Source: Bog-473 sp963840435 (GTDB taxonomy: Bacteria; Actinomycetota; Acidimicrobiia; Acidimicrobiales; RAAP-2). From it: 64,000 nucleotides of DNA. The position numbers were made by a program, and so were the translations under genes. The DNA is taken from assembly GCA_963840435.1 (NCBI GenBank), contig CAWIYY010000003.1, positions 1,116,001 to 1,180,000 on the forward strand, written 5' to 3'. Below are positions 10,426 through 18,897 of this stretch, one piece after another (the first letter of the stretch is position 1; every line of letters starts with the position of its first letter). The notes under the pieces were generated by a model, which made no database searches, had not been told where the DNA came from, and was given only the letters and a program-made list of their open reading frames with translations.

Positions 10426-10476
10426 GGTGGCAGCGGGAGGATTAGACCTCCGACCCTTCGGGTTCTGAGCCGGCGT
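10426..10476 (-). repeat. Degenerate tRNA-Leu(CAG)-like 3' fragment
   Basis: Read on the minus strand, this stretch has a CTCAGAA loop-like segment, a long variable-arm-like hairpin (ACCC-GAA-GGGT), a T-arm-like stem GGAGG/CCTCC and an acceptor-like end CGCTGCCACC. The anticodon stem is incomplete, the T loop is one base short and no matching 5' acceptor is found, so it is a remnant at best. The rest of 10286-10717 shows no supported gene. Confidence 0.35.
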
Positions 10477-10717
10477 GTGCCGAGAACGCGATCTGCAGCC
10501 TCTGAGCTGGGCTTTACCAGGCCGGTCGTGGTTTAGCGAGCATCCTGGGAAGACCCACTCCTTCTTGCACCGGGCGTTCGCTGGCGCCCTCCAAATGTCC
10601 AGCTCTCGTGCGGCAAGGACAGCAACCTCGCAGTCCCGGTCGTCAAGCTGCGCCACGAGGTCGCGGCATCCTGACGCCAGGTCCACCGCCCTCCGGCGCT
10701 TCACCAGCCGATCGGAC

Positions 10718-10996
10718 CGTGCGGGCCGGCCTGCGGTCGCGATCGACCTCTACCAGTCCATGCTGCAAGAAGGCAATGAGATTGCAACCCTTGTCGCCGG
10801 CCACAAACTGAACATCCCGGTGCTGGCGATCGGAGCTGGAAGTGGCGAGTTCACCTCTGCAACGATGAGCCAGGTCAGCTCCAATCCGGTCCGATCAGTG
10901 ACGCTCGAAGGTGTGGGCCACTACGCAGCCTTAGAGGCACCCGACCAGGTGGCACGCGCTCTTCTCGACTTCTTCAGCACTGCTGAGGCCACCTGA
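10718..10996 (+). pseudogene. C-terminal fragment of an alpha/beta hydrolase
   Basis: About 90 codons encode the last part of an epoxide-hydrolase-like alpha/beta hydrolase: a segment IPVLAIGAG, the catalytic-histidine region EGVGHYAALE and a C-terminal helix PDQVARALLDFF. The nucleophile elbow, oxyanion loop and all of the N-terminal core are missing, and the upstream frame is not protein-like. The gene has therefore lost its 5' two thirds, apparently near the tRNA-Leu-like remnant 250 nt upstream, which may mark an insertion or deletion boundary. It is unlikely to be active. Confidence 0.6.
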
Positions 10997-11054
10997 ATGT
11001 CTAGAGAACCGCCCACCCAATGACAGACACCTCACCAAGCGATAGGAGCACACC

Positions 11055-11606
11055 GTGACAACCTCCGATTCCCATTCACCTACAAAATCACTACCACTCG
11101 ACGACCCGCAGCGAGGCCTGACAGTCGCTCGTCCAGATGAAGACGAGGGCCTTCTCCACTTTGGCCTCGTCGGGGATACCTACACGGTCCTGGTCTCGGG
11201 CGACGACACCGACGGCAAATACACCCTTATCGACATGCACGTCCCGCCTGGCGGCGGCCCTCCTCCTCATCGTCACGACTTCGAAGAGATGTTCACCGTG
11301 CTCGAAGGTGAGGTGGAGCTCACATTCCGGGGTCAACACCTGGTGGCCAAGGCCGGAGAGACCGTCAACGTGCCAGCCAATGCGCCCCATGCATTCCGAA
11401 ACGCGTCACCTGAAGCCGTACGGCTGCTCTGCTTGTGCGCACCTTCCGGGCAAGAGAAGTTCTTTGCAGACGTCGGTCTGCCCTTGACCACACGGACCGA
11501 GGCGCCCCCCGCACTCGACGAGGACGCCCAAGCTGCCTTCATTGCCAGGTCAAAAGCGCTCGCGCCGGAATACAACACCGAGCTACTGCTTCGGCCGAGC
11601 GACTAG
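11055..11606 (+). CDS. Cupin-domain protein
   Basis: The 183-aa product contains a single cupin barrel. Motif 1 reads PPHRHDFEEMFTVLEGEVEL (residues about 74-93), giving the HxH-Glu metal ligands; motif 2 is PANAPHAFRN (about 114-123) with the last histidine. Such stand-alone cupins bind a divalent metal and may act as small dioxygenases, isomerases or ligand sensors; the sequence does not decide which. The GTG start at 11055 follows AGGAG with good spacing. It lies between the hydrolase fragment and the catabolic cluster and may or may not belong to the latter. Confidence 0.8.
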   Translation: MTTSDSHSPTKSLPLDDPQRGLTVARPDEDEGLLHFGLVGDTYTVLVSGDDTDGKYTLIDMHVPPGGGPPPHRHDFEEMFTVLEGEVELTFRGQHLVAKAGETVNVPANAPHAFRNASPEAVRLLCLCAPSGQEKFFADVGLPLTTRTEAPPALDEDAQAAFIARSKALAPEYNTELLLRPSD

Positions 11607-11624
11607 TCACAGCGCTCCCCGGAA

Positions 11625-11640
11625 GGCGCTCTGGAGCGCC
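11625..11640 (+). terminator. Short hairpin after the cupin gene
   Basis: GGCGCT-CTGG-AGCGCC forms a 6-bp stem with a 4-nt loop 19 nt after the cupin stop codon. There is no U tract, so its role in termination is uncertain. The remaining sequence to 11901 shows no supported gene. Confidence 0.3.
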
Positions 11641-11901
11641 CGAGAAGCCTCTTCGGCGACCGACCACTTGAGGGACCGGGGGACCCGACCGTCCGGCGGC
11701 GGCTGCGGCTGCGCAGGATCGACCCCTCTGAGCGCTGCCCAGGCGTCAGATCGATCGCGCGGACCACTCGTGGGACAAGTGGGACCCGGGCCGGTTGTCA
11801 CTCATGCCGGCGATGCTCAGAATCCGATCTCCCGGGTCGAAACCAGATCGTCCGCGTCGGTCCCACAGGCCGCGTCCACCCGCTGCAGTGATCAGCCCGA
11901 T

Positions 11902-12720
11902 TCAGGCGCGCGGCATCTCCCGGACAAGGTTCTCCTGGGAGTACGAGGCGACAAGCCTGCCCTCCGACGTGTAGACATCGGCGCGCCCAAAAGTCCGCCC
12001 GTGCCTGGCAACGGGACTCCGGTGTGCCAGGACGAGCCACTCCCCTGCATCGAAGTCGTCGTGGAATGTCAGGGTCTGCGTGATCACCGACGTGTCGATT
12101 GATACGTGAGCGAGGTCTTGACCAACCCCTGCATGAGGGCGCATGGCCGTTCCGATGAGAAAGCCATCGGAGGCGTACCCCAAGAGCGCCTGACTGGCCC
12201 AGGGCTCAGGTGGAACTCCGCGGAAACGAGACCAGACATAGAGCTCTGCGGGACCGATCGCGTCCGGATCGAAGATGTCGGCCTCCTGGGCGATTCGGAC
12301 CTCCCACCCGCGTGACTCATTGGAGGAGATGGCAGCGGCCTGCTCGGGCAAGCCAATGTCAGGAGGATCGGCTTGGTGCGAGATGACCTCAGCGTCGGGG
12401 ACGTGGTAAAGCACTACGGACTTGGTGCAAGTTCGCTCCCCCTGACGGACGGTGACGTCACTGGCACCGAACGTACGGCCAGCATGAAGAGGTTCGACGT
12501 CGATCTCGAGAACCTCATCCGGACGCCCGCCGCGCAGGAACACGGTATGCATGGATTTGACCCGCATCCCATCGATCGAACGTGCTGCAGCGGCGAGCGA
12601 CTGGGCCAGGAGTTGCCCGCCGAAAACGACGGCCCGGGTACTCGCAAGCGGCTGCGCCCGAAATTGATTCGGTCCCACTGTTTCGAGGTCCAACATTTCG
12701 ACGAGCTCAGTGGCGGCCAT
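11902..12720 (-). CDS. TesB-like (double hotdog) acyl-CoA thioesterase
   Basis: The 272-aa protein has the TesB layout: an N-terminal hotdog with VFGGQLLAQSLAAAA and a second hotdog with SIDTSVITQTLTFHDDFDAG, SPVARHGRTFG and ASYSQENLVR, in which the catalytic aspartate, threonine and glutamine positions of acyl-CoA thioesterase II appear to be kept. It would hydrolyse acyl-CoA to free acid and CoA, for example to relieve CoA trapping during catabolism. The ATG at 12720 is preferred to the upstream ATG because it falls 4 nt after the stop of the SDR gene, giving a tight operon. Regulation probably comes from the promoter region at 13.5-13.9 kb. Confidence 0.85.
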   Translation of the reverse strand: MAATELVEMLDLETVGPNQFRAQPLASTRAVVFGGQLLAQSLAAAARSIDGMRVKSMHTVFLRGGRPDEVLEIDVEPLHAGRTFGASDVTVRQGERTCTKSVVLYHVPDAEVISHQADPPDIGLPEQAAAISSNESRGWEVRIAQEADIFDPDAIGPAELYVWSRFRGVPPEPWASQALLGYASDGFLIGTAMRPHAGVGQDLAHVSIDTSVITQTLTFHDDFDAGEWLVLAHRSPVARHGRTFGRADVYTSEGRLVASYSQENLVREMPRA

Positions 12721-12724
12721 GGAG

Positions 12725-13507
12725 CTATCGCCTCTCGGCCTGTAGGAGCCCCTCGTCGAGGGACGTCGCGCCAAGCTCTGAAGGGCCCGCCACGTCGAGG
12801 CGAGCAGGGGGAGCATCGTCGAAGATGGCGTCGACGATCAGCGCCGCCACATCGGCCGGCTGCTGCATGCCGTGACGGACGAAGCCCTCTTCGAACCAGC
12901 GTGTTGCCCATTTCTTGAACGCCGCGGGCTCAAAGTTGTCGCCCACTCCGGTGCCAGCGGTCGGGCCGACCACCACCTCGGTGACACGCAGCGAAGGGAA
13001 CTCCACGGCGAGACCCTGGCAAAACCGGCTCAGCGCCGCTTTCGAGGTCGAGTACGCCACCAAGCCTGGGAAAGCCAAATCGGCTGAGGTGGAGGTGAGG
13101 AACAGGGCACGGCCTTGACTCGTGGCGTTGCACAGATGCGGGATGGCGGCACGAGTCACCATGGCCGCCCCGAACAAGTTGGTGGCGAATACCTCAGACC
13201 ACTCGTCATACCCGCTGCTGTCAAGCGGTGTGATCCTGCTCAGTCCGGCGGAATAGACCAGCACGTCGAGACCACCCATGACCTCGGTCGCTCGGGCCAC
13301 GGCAGCAGCGCATTGGTCAGGGTCGCGCAGGTCGCACCGGTGCGCGACCACGTCGGCCATCTCAGCGATCCGCTCCACCCGTCGAGCGCAGGCCACGACG
13401 TGAGCGTCACGGGCCGAAAGTTGCCGGACCACCTCTTGGCCGATGCCACTCGAGGCGCCCATCACGAGAACCCTTGGCGCCTTGGCCCTGCGATCGAGAT
13501 CGGACAT
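12725..13507 (-). CDS. Short-chain dehydrogenase/reductase (SDR)
   Basis: This 260-aa classical SDR has the NAD(P)-binding motif GASSGIG near the N-terminus, a structural LVYSAG motif, a catalytic serine in LTSTSADLAF and the YxxxK pair in YSTSK. It probably oxidises or reduces a hydroxyl/keto group of the cluster substrate; the substrate cannot be told from sequence. It is the first gene of an operon with the TesB-like thioesterase and is transcribed away from the amidohydrolase. The long divergent intergenic region carries two copies of the 28-bp element. Confidence 0.85.
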   Translation of the reverse strand: MSDLDRRAKAPRVLVMGASSGIGQEVVRQLSARDAHVVACARRVERIAEMADVVAHRCDLRDPDQCAAAVARATEVMGGLDVLVYSAGLSRITPLDSSGYDEWSEVFATNLFGAAMVTRAAIPHLCNATSQGRALFLTSTSADLAFPGLVAYSTSKAALSRFCQGLAVEFPSLRVTEVVVGPTAGTGVGDNFEPAAFKKWATRWFEEGFVRHGMQQPADVAALIVDAIFDDAPPARLDVAGPSELGATSLDEGLLQAERR

Positions 13508-13576
13508 GTCCCCCCTGCAGGCTCGGCTCTCATTGGGTTGGCGAAACTTGCCCTCGAGAGCGTCCTCTGCGCAGAG

Positions 13577-13604
13577 TAGAATGAGAGTTGCTTTCTTGTA
13601 AAGT
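13577..13604 (+). promoter_or_regulatory. 28-bp catabolic element, copy 1
   Basis: TAGAATGAGA followed by a final TAAAGT, 18 of 28 positions identical to copy 4 at 22967-22994 without gaps. It lies 70 nt upstream of the SDR start and points away from it, which fits an operator better than a promoter for that gene. Confidence 0.45.
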
Positions 13605-13841
13605 TGAATATCCGCGTCGCTTGCGAACCGATGGAGCGTGAACGGCGCTTGCCGCCCGGGGCGCTTCGGCAGACGTTGCCCTGCGCGGCGTAGGGGTTTG
13701 AGTCGTCGTCGCGGCTTCTGGCAGTTCCGAAAGCCAATGGCCCGCTGATCGAGTCAAGCCCCGCTGCACGTCGGGATTATCCGGGACGTACTTGAATCCG
13801 GATCTCGTGGCTCTGCTCTCGGCGCCTTGATTCTGCATAGG

Positions 13842-13869
13842 ACTATATTGGAAGGATCATCTCATTCTC
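13842..13869 (-). promoter_or_regulatory. 28-bp catabolic element, copy 2
   Basis: Minus-strand GAGAATGAGATGATCC and a terminal TATAGT. It contains a 19-bp run, TGAGAATGAGATGATCCTT (13852-13870), identical to copy 4 nine kilobases away. It ends 13 nt before the amidohydrolase ATG, so a bound regulator would block or recruit polymerase there. Confidence 0.6.
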
Positions 13870-13882
13870 ACCCGGAGAAGCA

Positions 13883-15070
13883 ATGAGCCCGTCGAGCATT
13901 CCAAGGGCGCATCTTCGACGCCGACAATCACCTCTACGAAACCGAGGACGCCTTCACCCGACACCTTCCGCCCCAATACGAAGGCATTTTCAAGTACGTG
14001 CAGGTGCACGGCCGCACCAAGATCGCCGTCAACAATGTCATCAGCGAGTACATCCCGAACCCGACCTTCGAAGTCGTCGGACGCCCCGGTGCCTTGGCCG
14101 ACTACTTCGGCGGCAATAATCGCCAACGGGCGCACCCCTCGCGAGATCATCGGCGAGCCCATGCACTCGGTCGATGCGTTCAGGTCGGCCGGACCCCGAC
14201 TTGCTCTGCTGGACGAACTGGGCCTCGACGCCGCCCTCATGTTCCCCACCCTGGCAAGCCTCCTCGAGGTCCATTTCATCGACGATCCGGAACTCACGTC
14301 AACACTTGTGCACTCCTTCAACGAATGGCTGCACGATGAGTGGAAGTTTGACTACGACGGTCGCATCTTCGCCACACCGATCGTCAATCCCTGCGTCGTC
14401 GATCGCTCCGTCGGCGAACTCGACTGGCTGCTCGACCGAGGCGTCAAGGTGGTTCTGCTCCGCCCAGCCCCTATCGCTGGAACCCACGGCACCCTTTCGC
14501 CGTTCCTGCCCGAGTTCGATCCGTTCTGGGCCCGTATCGCGGAGTCTGGCGTCCTCGTGGCCCTCCATTCCTCCGACTCGGGTTACCAGCGCTATGCCAG
14601 CGAGTGGGAGGGCGGCTCACGGGGATCCATCACGTTCAAGCCCGCGCCCCTTCCACGAGTCCGTGACCTCAGGCCGCGCCATCCACGACGCCGTCTGCTC
14701 CGCGGTGTGTCACGGCATGCTGTCGCGCTTTCCGAACGTCAAGATTGCCAGCATCGAAAATGGGGGGAGCTGGGCGCCTGGATGCCTCCGAGCCATGGAG
14801 GCTGCATACAAGAAGATGCCCCAAGAGTTCCTTGAACACCCCCGCGACGTCTTCTTGCGAAACGTCTGGATCAACCCGTTCTGGGAGGATGACCTCGAGG
14901 GCCTGATCGCGCTCATGGGCGCCGACCACATCCTCTTCGGCTCGGACTACCCGCACCCCGAAGGCATGGCAGAGCCTCTCAATTGGCTGAACCAGGTCGC
15001 TGACCTCTATCCGGCGCGAGATGTGGCTCAAATGATGGGCGAGAACCTCTACGGCCTCTTGGGCCGATAG
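13883..15070 (+). pseudogene. COG2159-type metal-dependent amidohydrolase, three +1 frameshifts
   Basis: Joining four frame segments gives a continuous protein of about 394 aa, the normal size for this amidohydrolase family. The ATG at 13883 gives a short start, then +1 shifts at 13905-13907 (GGG), at 14124 (CC) and at 14647-14650 (CCCC) restore RIFDADNHLYETEDAF, NGRTPREIIGEPMHSVDAF and FHESVTSGRAIHDAV. Metal-site elements are visible: FDADNH at the N-terminus, VALHSSDSGY in the middle and LFGSDYPHPEG near the end. Members hydrolyse or decarboxylate cyclic or aromatic acids; in catabolic clusters like this they often act on ring-cleavage intermediates, which is inference. Because each shift is one base in a homopolymer, sequencing insertions are plausible. 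Confidence 0.8.
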
Positions 15071-15091
15071 CGGACCCGAAGGGCGGTTGAC

Positions 15092-16028
15092 GTGTCGTCA
15101 GTCCGAGACATCCGAGAGGGACCCGCCGACGAGTACTGGCAACGCCTCAGAGACCTGATGGGTCCCGAGGGTCTCATCACCTACTGGTATCTCGGCCGAG
15201 GTTTCAATCAAGATGTCGATCCCGACACCATGAACCTGCGTTCTGACATGCGCAACAGCGGAGGCGGACTCATGGCGGCTCCACTCGCCATTGCCGCCCC
15301 CGAGACGGGTGGATGGAGAGACCGCGAGGTCGTCCCTGCCCCGATGACCTACGCGTTGCACGTTCTCGATCCAGCACCCGACGTCCGCGCCATCCGGGTC
15401 ACCCGCGAGACAGTACGGCGTGGTCGGAAGATCGGGTTCAGCCGGTCCGTGGTCACCGATGCCGACAACCCAGAGCGCATCATTGCGCTCACCTCGGGCA
15501 CCGGGGTCTCCCTCGGTGCGGCACCCTCGGGCTTCCGCCCGGTCGATCTCCCACCCGATCTTCCCGAAGCCGACCTCCCGCCGCTCCACGTCGTATTCGG
15601 GGCCCGTCGCGACCCCAATGGTTGGCGCCTGCCCGAGCTCACGACCCGTCTCGCCTCGACATCGGCCTCGCTGCACTTGGGACCGATCCACGTCGTATGC
15701 GAGGCCGCCGCCGCCGATGCCGCCGGCGCCCTTGTCAGTGCCGAAACACACAGCGCCAACCCAGGCGAATGAAGAACACGGGCCGCAAGACGGAACCGAA
15801 ATACAAGTCGAAGACTGGGAGGTCCATTTCGTCGCCCCTGGCCGGAAGGGACCCTTCTTCGCCCGCGCTGAGGCGTGGGACGGACCGGCAGGAAAAGTGC
15901 TTAGCCGCTTCACACTCTGCGACGAGGGAGCGGAGAACGCCCTCGTCGCAAGCGGGACGGCGTCCTTTCGGGTTTCTCGGAAGTCTGCGGCAGAGCGGGA
16001 CAAGAGCGAATCGTTCCGAGTGAACTGA
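15092..16028 (+). pseudogene. Two-domain thioesterase/hydratase-like hotdog protein, one +1 frameshift
   Basis: The first frame (GTG 15092 to TGA 15772) encodes one hotdog-like domain and most of a second, ending at HLGPIHVVCEAAAADAAG. The rest of the second domain, IQVEDWEVHFVAPGRKGPFF onward, continues in the +1 frame to 16028. One inserted base between about 15730 and 15772 explains this; the repaired product is about 311 aa. The second frame has no start codon of its own, so a split into two genes is unlikely. I assign the acyl-CoA thioesterase/MaoC superfamily only loosely. It follows the amidohydrolase by 21 nt and its stop overlaps the next start (TGATG), so the three genes form an operon. 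Confidence 0.6.
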
Positions 16029-17662
16029 TGCCTCGTGAGGATGGCCACATGACTGACCTCCCCCAGGAATTGTCGAGGATGCCGGCCACCGTGGCGGACT
16101 TGCTCTCGGCTCGGCGAAGCAATGGCGACGACGTCTTCGTGATCACCGCGCGCGAACGACTCACTTTCGGAGAGGCCGATCGTCGGAGCGCGGCTCTTGC
16201 CGGGGCGATGCTGCGAGAAGGAGTGGGGAAAGGGAGTCGAGTCGGCATCCTGTTTCCGAACGGGCTCGGCTGGGTGGTGACGTGGCTCGCCGCAGCGCGA
16301 ATCGGAGCGCTCACCGTTCCACTGTCGACATTCGCGCCGGGCCGAGAACTGGCGCGGACCATCCGGCACACCGATGTGCAGTATTTGGCAATGACTCCGA
16401 CATTCGACGGACAGAGCCTCTCAGCGCGTCTCGAAAACGGTCTTGAGGGTCTGGCCGGAAGCAAAGGTGACCTTCAGTTGGCCAGTGCACCCTACTTGCG
16501 CGCCATCTGGATCGACGACGTCGATCGCCCCTGTTGGGCTCGCCCAATCCTCAACGGCGGGTATCCGGAGCTGGTGGAAGCAGCTGAGGCGGAGGTGCGG
16601 CCATCGGACCTGCTGGTCGTCGTGAACACTTCCGGAGCAACAGCCGCCCCGAAGTCCGTCGTGCACACAAACGGATCCCTCGTGCGGCATGGCTGCCTGA
16701 TGGCGAGCCTCAGGAAGCTTGATGCAGCAGATTGCATCTTCACCGCGGCTCCCCTGTTTTGGGTTGGTGGTCTCACGTTGGTTCTTCTGTCGGCGATGGC
16801 CAGCGGCGCATCGGTAGCCCTCCAAGAGCGGTTCGAGGCGGGTTCGGCGCTCGACCTGATCGAAGCGGCACCGGCGACACAGATCTCGTGTTGGCCGCCT
16901 GCGGCTCGGGCGATGGCAGAGCATCCGAGCTTCGCCGCACGTGATCTCTCGGCAATCCGAGGCGGAACACTCGTTGAAGCGCTCCCACCAGAGATTCGAC
17001 CGGAGAATCCCTCGGCGTCGCCGCTGCTGGCCTCACTTGGAATGACCGAAACCGGCGGCCCCCATACCGCGGCCGACGATCCGTATGCTCTTCTGCCTCC
17101 CGAACATTACGGCACCTTTGGCCGAGCTCTCCCCGGCGTCGAACACTTCATCGCCTCGAACGAAGAGCGGGAGACCGGAGAACGGATCGAAGGCGAGATC
17201 ATGGTCCGTGGCCTTCTCGTGATGGACGGCCTCTACAAACGTGAGCGCCTCGAGACGTTCACTTCAGACGGCTGGTATCCAACGGGAGACCAGGGATGGT
17301 TCGACGACGAAGGATTCCTGCATTTCACCGGACGCCTCAGCGCCATGATCAAAACGTCGGGTTCGAACGTGTCGCCAGAGGAAGTCGAGGCAACATTGCG
17401 AGAGGTCCCCGGCGTCAACGACGCAATTGTGCTGGGGCGAGCGCACCCGCTCAGGGGCGAGGACGTTGCCGCCATCGTCGTCTTGAGCCCAGACAGTGCT
17501 CCTGATCAGGACCTCCTCCAAGCGCACGCCCGCGCCGAGCTGTCCTCGTACAAGGTCCCTCGCCATTTCCGCTTCATCACCGAGAACCAAATGCCGCTTC
17601 TCCCGACCGGAAAGGTAGACCGAGCGGCATTGCTGAAATTGTTCGACGACGCGAATACCTGA
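16028..17662 (+). CDS. Acyl-CoA synthetase (AMP-binding, ANL superfamily)
   Basis: The 544-aa protein activates a carboxylic acid to its CoA thioester through an acyl-adenylate. The P-loop is the variant NTSGATAAPKSVVHT (residues about 200-214) instead of the usual TSGTTGxPKG; other core motifs are intact: LGMTETGGPH, GWYPTGDQGWFD, FTGRLSAMIKTSGSNVSP and LPTGKVD with the acylating lysine. ATG 16028 overlaps the preceding stop (TGATG); a second ATG at 16049 is possible. It is closely paralogous to the minus-strand gene at 26749-28380, which shares the same P-loop variant, so the two probably act on related acids. Confidence 0.9.
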   Translation: MPREDGHMTDLPQELSRMPATVADLLSARRSNGDDVFVITARERLTFGEADRRSAALAGAMLREGVGKGSRVGILFPNGLGWVVTWLAAARIGALTVPLSTFAPGRELARTIRHTDVQYLAMTPTFDGQSLSARLENGLEGLAGSKGDLQLASAPYLRAIWIDDVDRPCWARPILNGGYPELVEAAEAEVRPSDLLVVVNTSGATAAPKSVVHTNGSLVRHGCLMASLRKLDAADCIFTAAPLFWVGGLTLVLLSAMASGASVALQERFEAGSALDLIEAAPATQISCWPPAARAMAEHPSFAARDLSAIRGGTLVEALPPEIRPENPSASPLLASLGMTETGGPHTAADDPYALLPPEHYGTFGRALPGVEHFIASNEERETGERIEGEIMVRGLLVMDGLYKRERLETFTSDGWYPTGDQGWFDDEGFLHFTGRLSAMIKTSGSNVSPEEVEATLREVPGVNDAIVLGRAHPLRGEDVAAIVVLSPDSAPDQDLLQAHARAELSSYKVPRHFRFITENQMPLLPTGKVDRAALLKLFDDANT

Positions 17663-17712
17663 CCGATCAGCGCCGCACACGACGCCCGGAGAGGCAATCG
17701 GAGTCTCGGCTC

Positions 17713-17860
17713 CTATGCATCCTCAAAGATGGCGCGCAGTGAGACCAGATCGGCCTTTCCGGTCGGCAGCTTTGGGAGATCGGCCACCGCGACGGCCCGC
17801 ACGTGGCGGGGAGCTTGTCGCTCGACACTCTCCGGCGCGAATACCGAAGACCAATGCCTC
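17713..17860 (-). pseudogene. Remnant of an acyl-CoA synthetase C-terminus
   Basis: On the minus strand an out-of-frame trace EALVFGIRAGE is followed, after an internal deletion, by RHVRAVAVADLPKLPTGKAD and LVSLRAIFEDA, ending in a stop. This matches the last 90 residues of the intact paralogues (compare FVFGIPAGERGED and LPKLPTGKIDVTSLRGLFAEV at 26749-28380), with about 40 residues missing. It is a decayed extra copy facing the intact gene at 16028-17662, probably left by duplication and rearrangement of the cluster. Confidence 0.7.
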
Positions 17861-17871
17861 ACGACCCTGTT

Positions 17872-17884
17872 GAGTAAAGTACTC
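17872..17884. promoter_or_regulatory. Perfect palindrome GAGTA-AAG-TACTC
   Basis: A 13-bp palindrome with 5-bp arms lies about 100 nt upstream of the enoyl-CoA hydratase start, in the AT-rich promoter stretch 17870-17930. It is a candidate operator, for example for the TetR protein at 19770. No second copy was seen. Confidence 0.3.
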
Positions 17885-17981
17885 TTCTACCCAGATAGAT
17901 ATAGGACTGTTCTAGATCGCCGCTTCCGTTCTACGTTCAAATCACCGGAGTTCAATGTGATTCTGCGGTGAAGGAGGAACG

Positions 17982-18824
17982 GTGGCTTGGAGCCAGGAGG
18001 GTGCTGTGGAATCCGAGTTCATTCGCTACACGGTCAACAACCACGTTGCCGTCATCACGATCGATCGGCCGCAGGCGGCCAACGCACAGAATCCACAAAT
18101 GCTCCGCGAGCTCGATGAGGCGTGGAGCCTGTCGGACCGCGATTCTGAGGTCAGAGTCGTGGTCCTGCGGAGCGAGGGAAAGCATTTCTCGGCCGGGCAC
18201 GACATGCAGGGAGGTGGTGACCCCTCGCTGGGCCCGCAACGGGTCGATGGAGCACTCACGGTCGACACGTACTTCGATTGGGAAGAACGGGGCTACCTGC
18301 ACTACGCCAAGCGGTGGCGCGACCTGGTCAAACCCTCGATCGCTGCCGTGCAGGGGAAATGCATCGCGGCCGGCCTCATGCTCTGCTGGCCGTGTGATCT
18401 GATCGTCGCGGCGGACAACGCGCAGTTCTCGGACCCTGTCGGCCTGATGGGGATGCCGGGCGTGGAGTTCTTCGCTCACCCGTGGGAATTCGGTCCTCGG
18501 CGGGCCAAGCAAATCTTGTTCACCGCCTCATCCCTCTCGGCGGAACAAGCCAGAGAGTGCGGCATGGTGAACGAAGTGGTGCCGCTCGATACGTTGCAGG
18601 AACGGGCCTTGAGCCTCGCCGCTGAAGTCGCCGCAATGGACCCCTGGGCCGTGCGACTCGCCAAGCGGGCGATCAATAGTGCTGTCGATGCGATGGGCTT
18701 CTCGCAGACCATCTCAACGAACTTCGACATCCATCACCTCGGTCATGCCCGCGCCATCGCATCGACCGGTGGGAAGACATCGGTCATGGCCGACTTGGCG
18801 ACGATGAAGGCGAAGTCCACATGA
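17982..18824 (+). CDS. Enoyl-CoA hydratase/isomerase (crotonase) family protein
   Basis: The 280-aa crotonase-fold protein has the first oxyanion segment HFSAGHDM and the second, AAVQGKCIAAGLMLCWPCDL, followed by ADNAQFSDPVGLMGMPG. The usual catalytic glutamate of hydratases (in a PE motif) is replaced by DP, so hydratase activity is less certain and isomerase, hydrolase or ring-opening chemistry is possible. GTG 17982 follows AAGGAGG with ideal spacing. It starts a short operon with an alpha/beta hydrolase and probably the TetR gene. Confidence 0.82.
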   Translation: MAWSQEGAVESEFIRYTVNNHVAVITIDRPQAANAQNPQMLRELDEAWSLSDRDSEVRVVVLRSEGKHFSAGHDMQGGGDPSLGPQRVDGALTVDTYFDWEERGYLHYAKRWRDLVKPSIAAVQGKCIAAGLMLCWPCDLIVAADNAQFSDPVGLMGMPGVEFFAHPWEFGPRRAKQILFTASSLSAEQARECGMVNEVVPLDTLQERALSLAAEVAAMDPWAVRLAKRAINSAVDAMGFSQTISTNFDIHHLGHARAIASTGGKTSVMADLATMKAKST

Positions 18825-18897
18825 TCAAGGGATTCCGCGACCATCGGCCGCGTGCTGAGACAGGGACCGTCGCGCACAAGACCGGTTGAGGTAGAGC

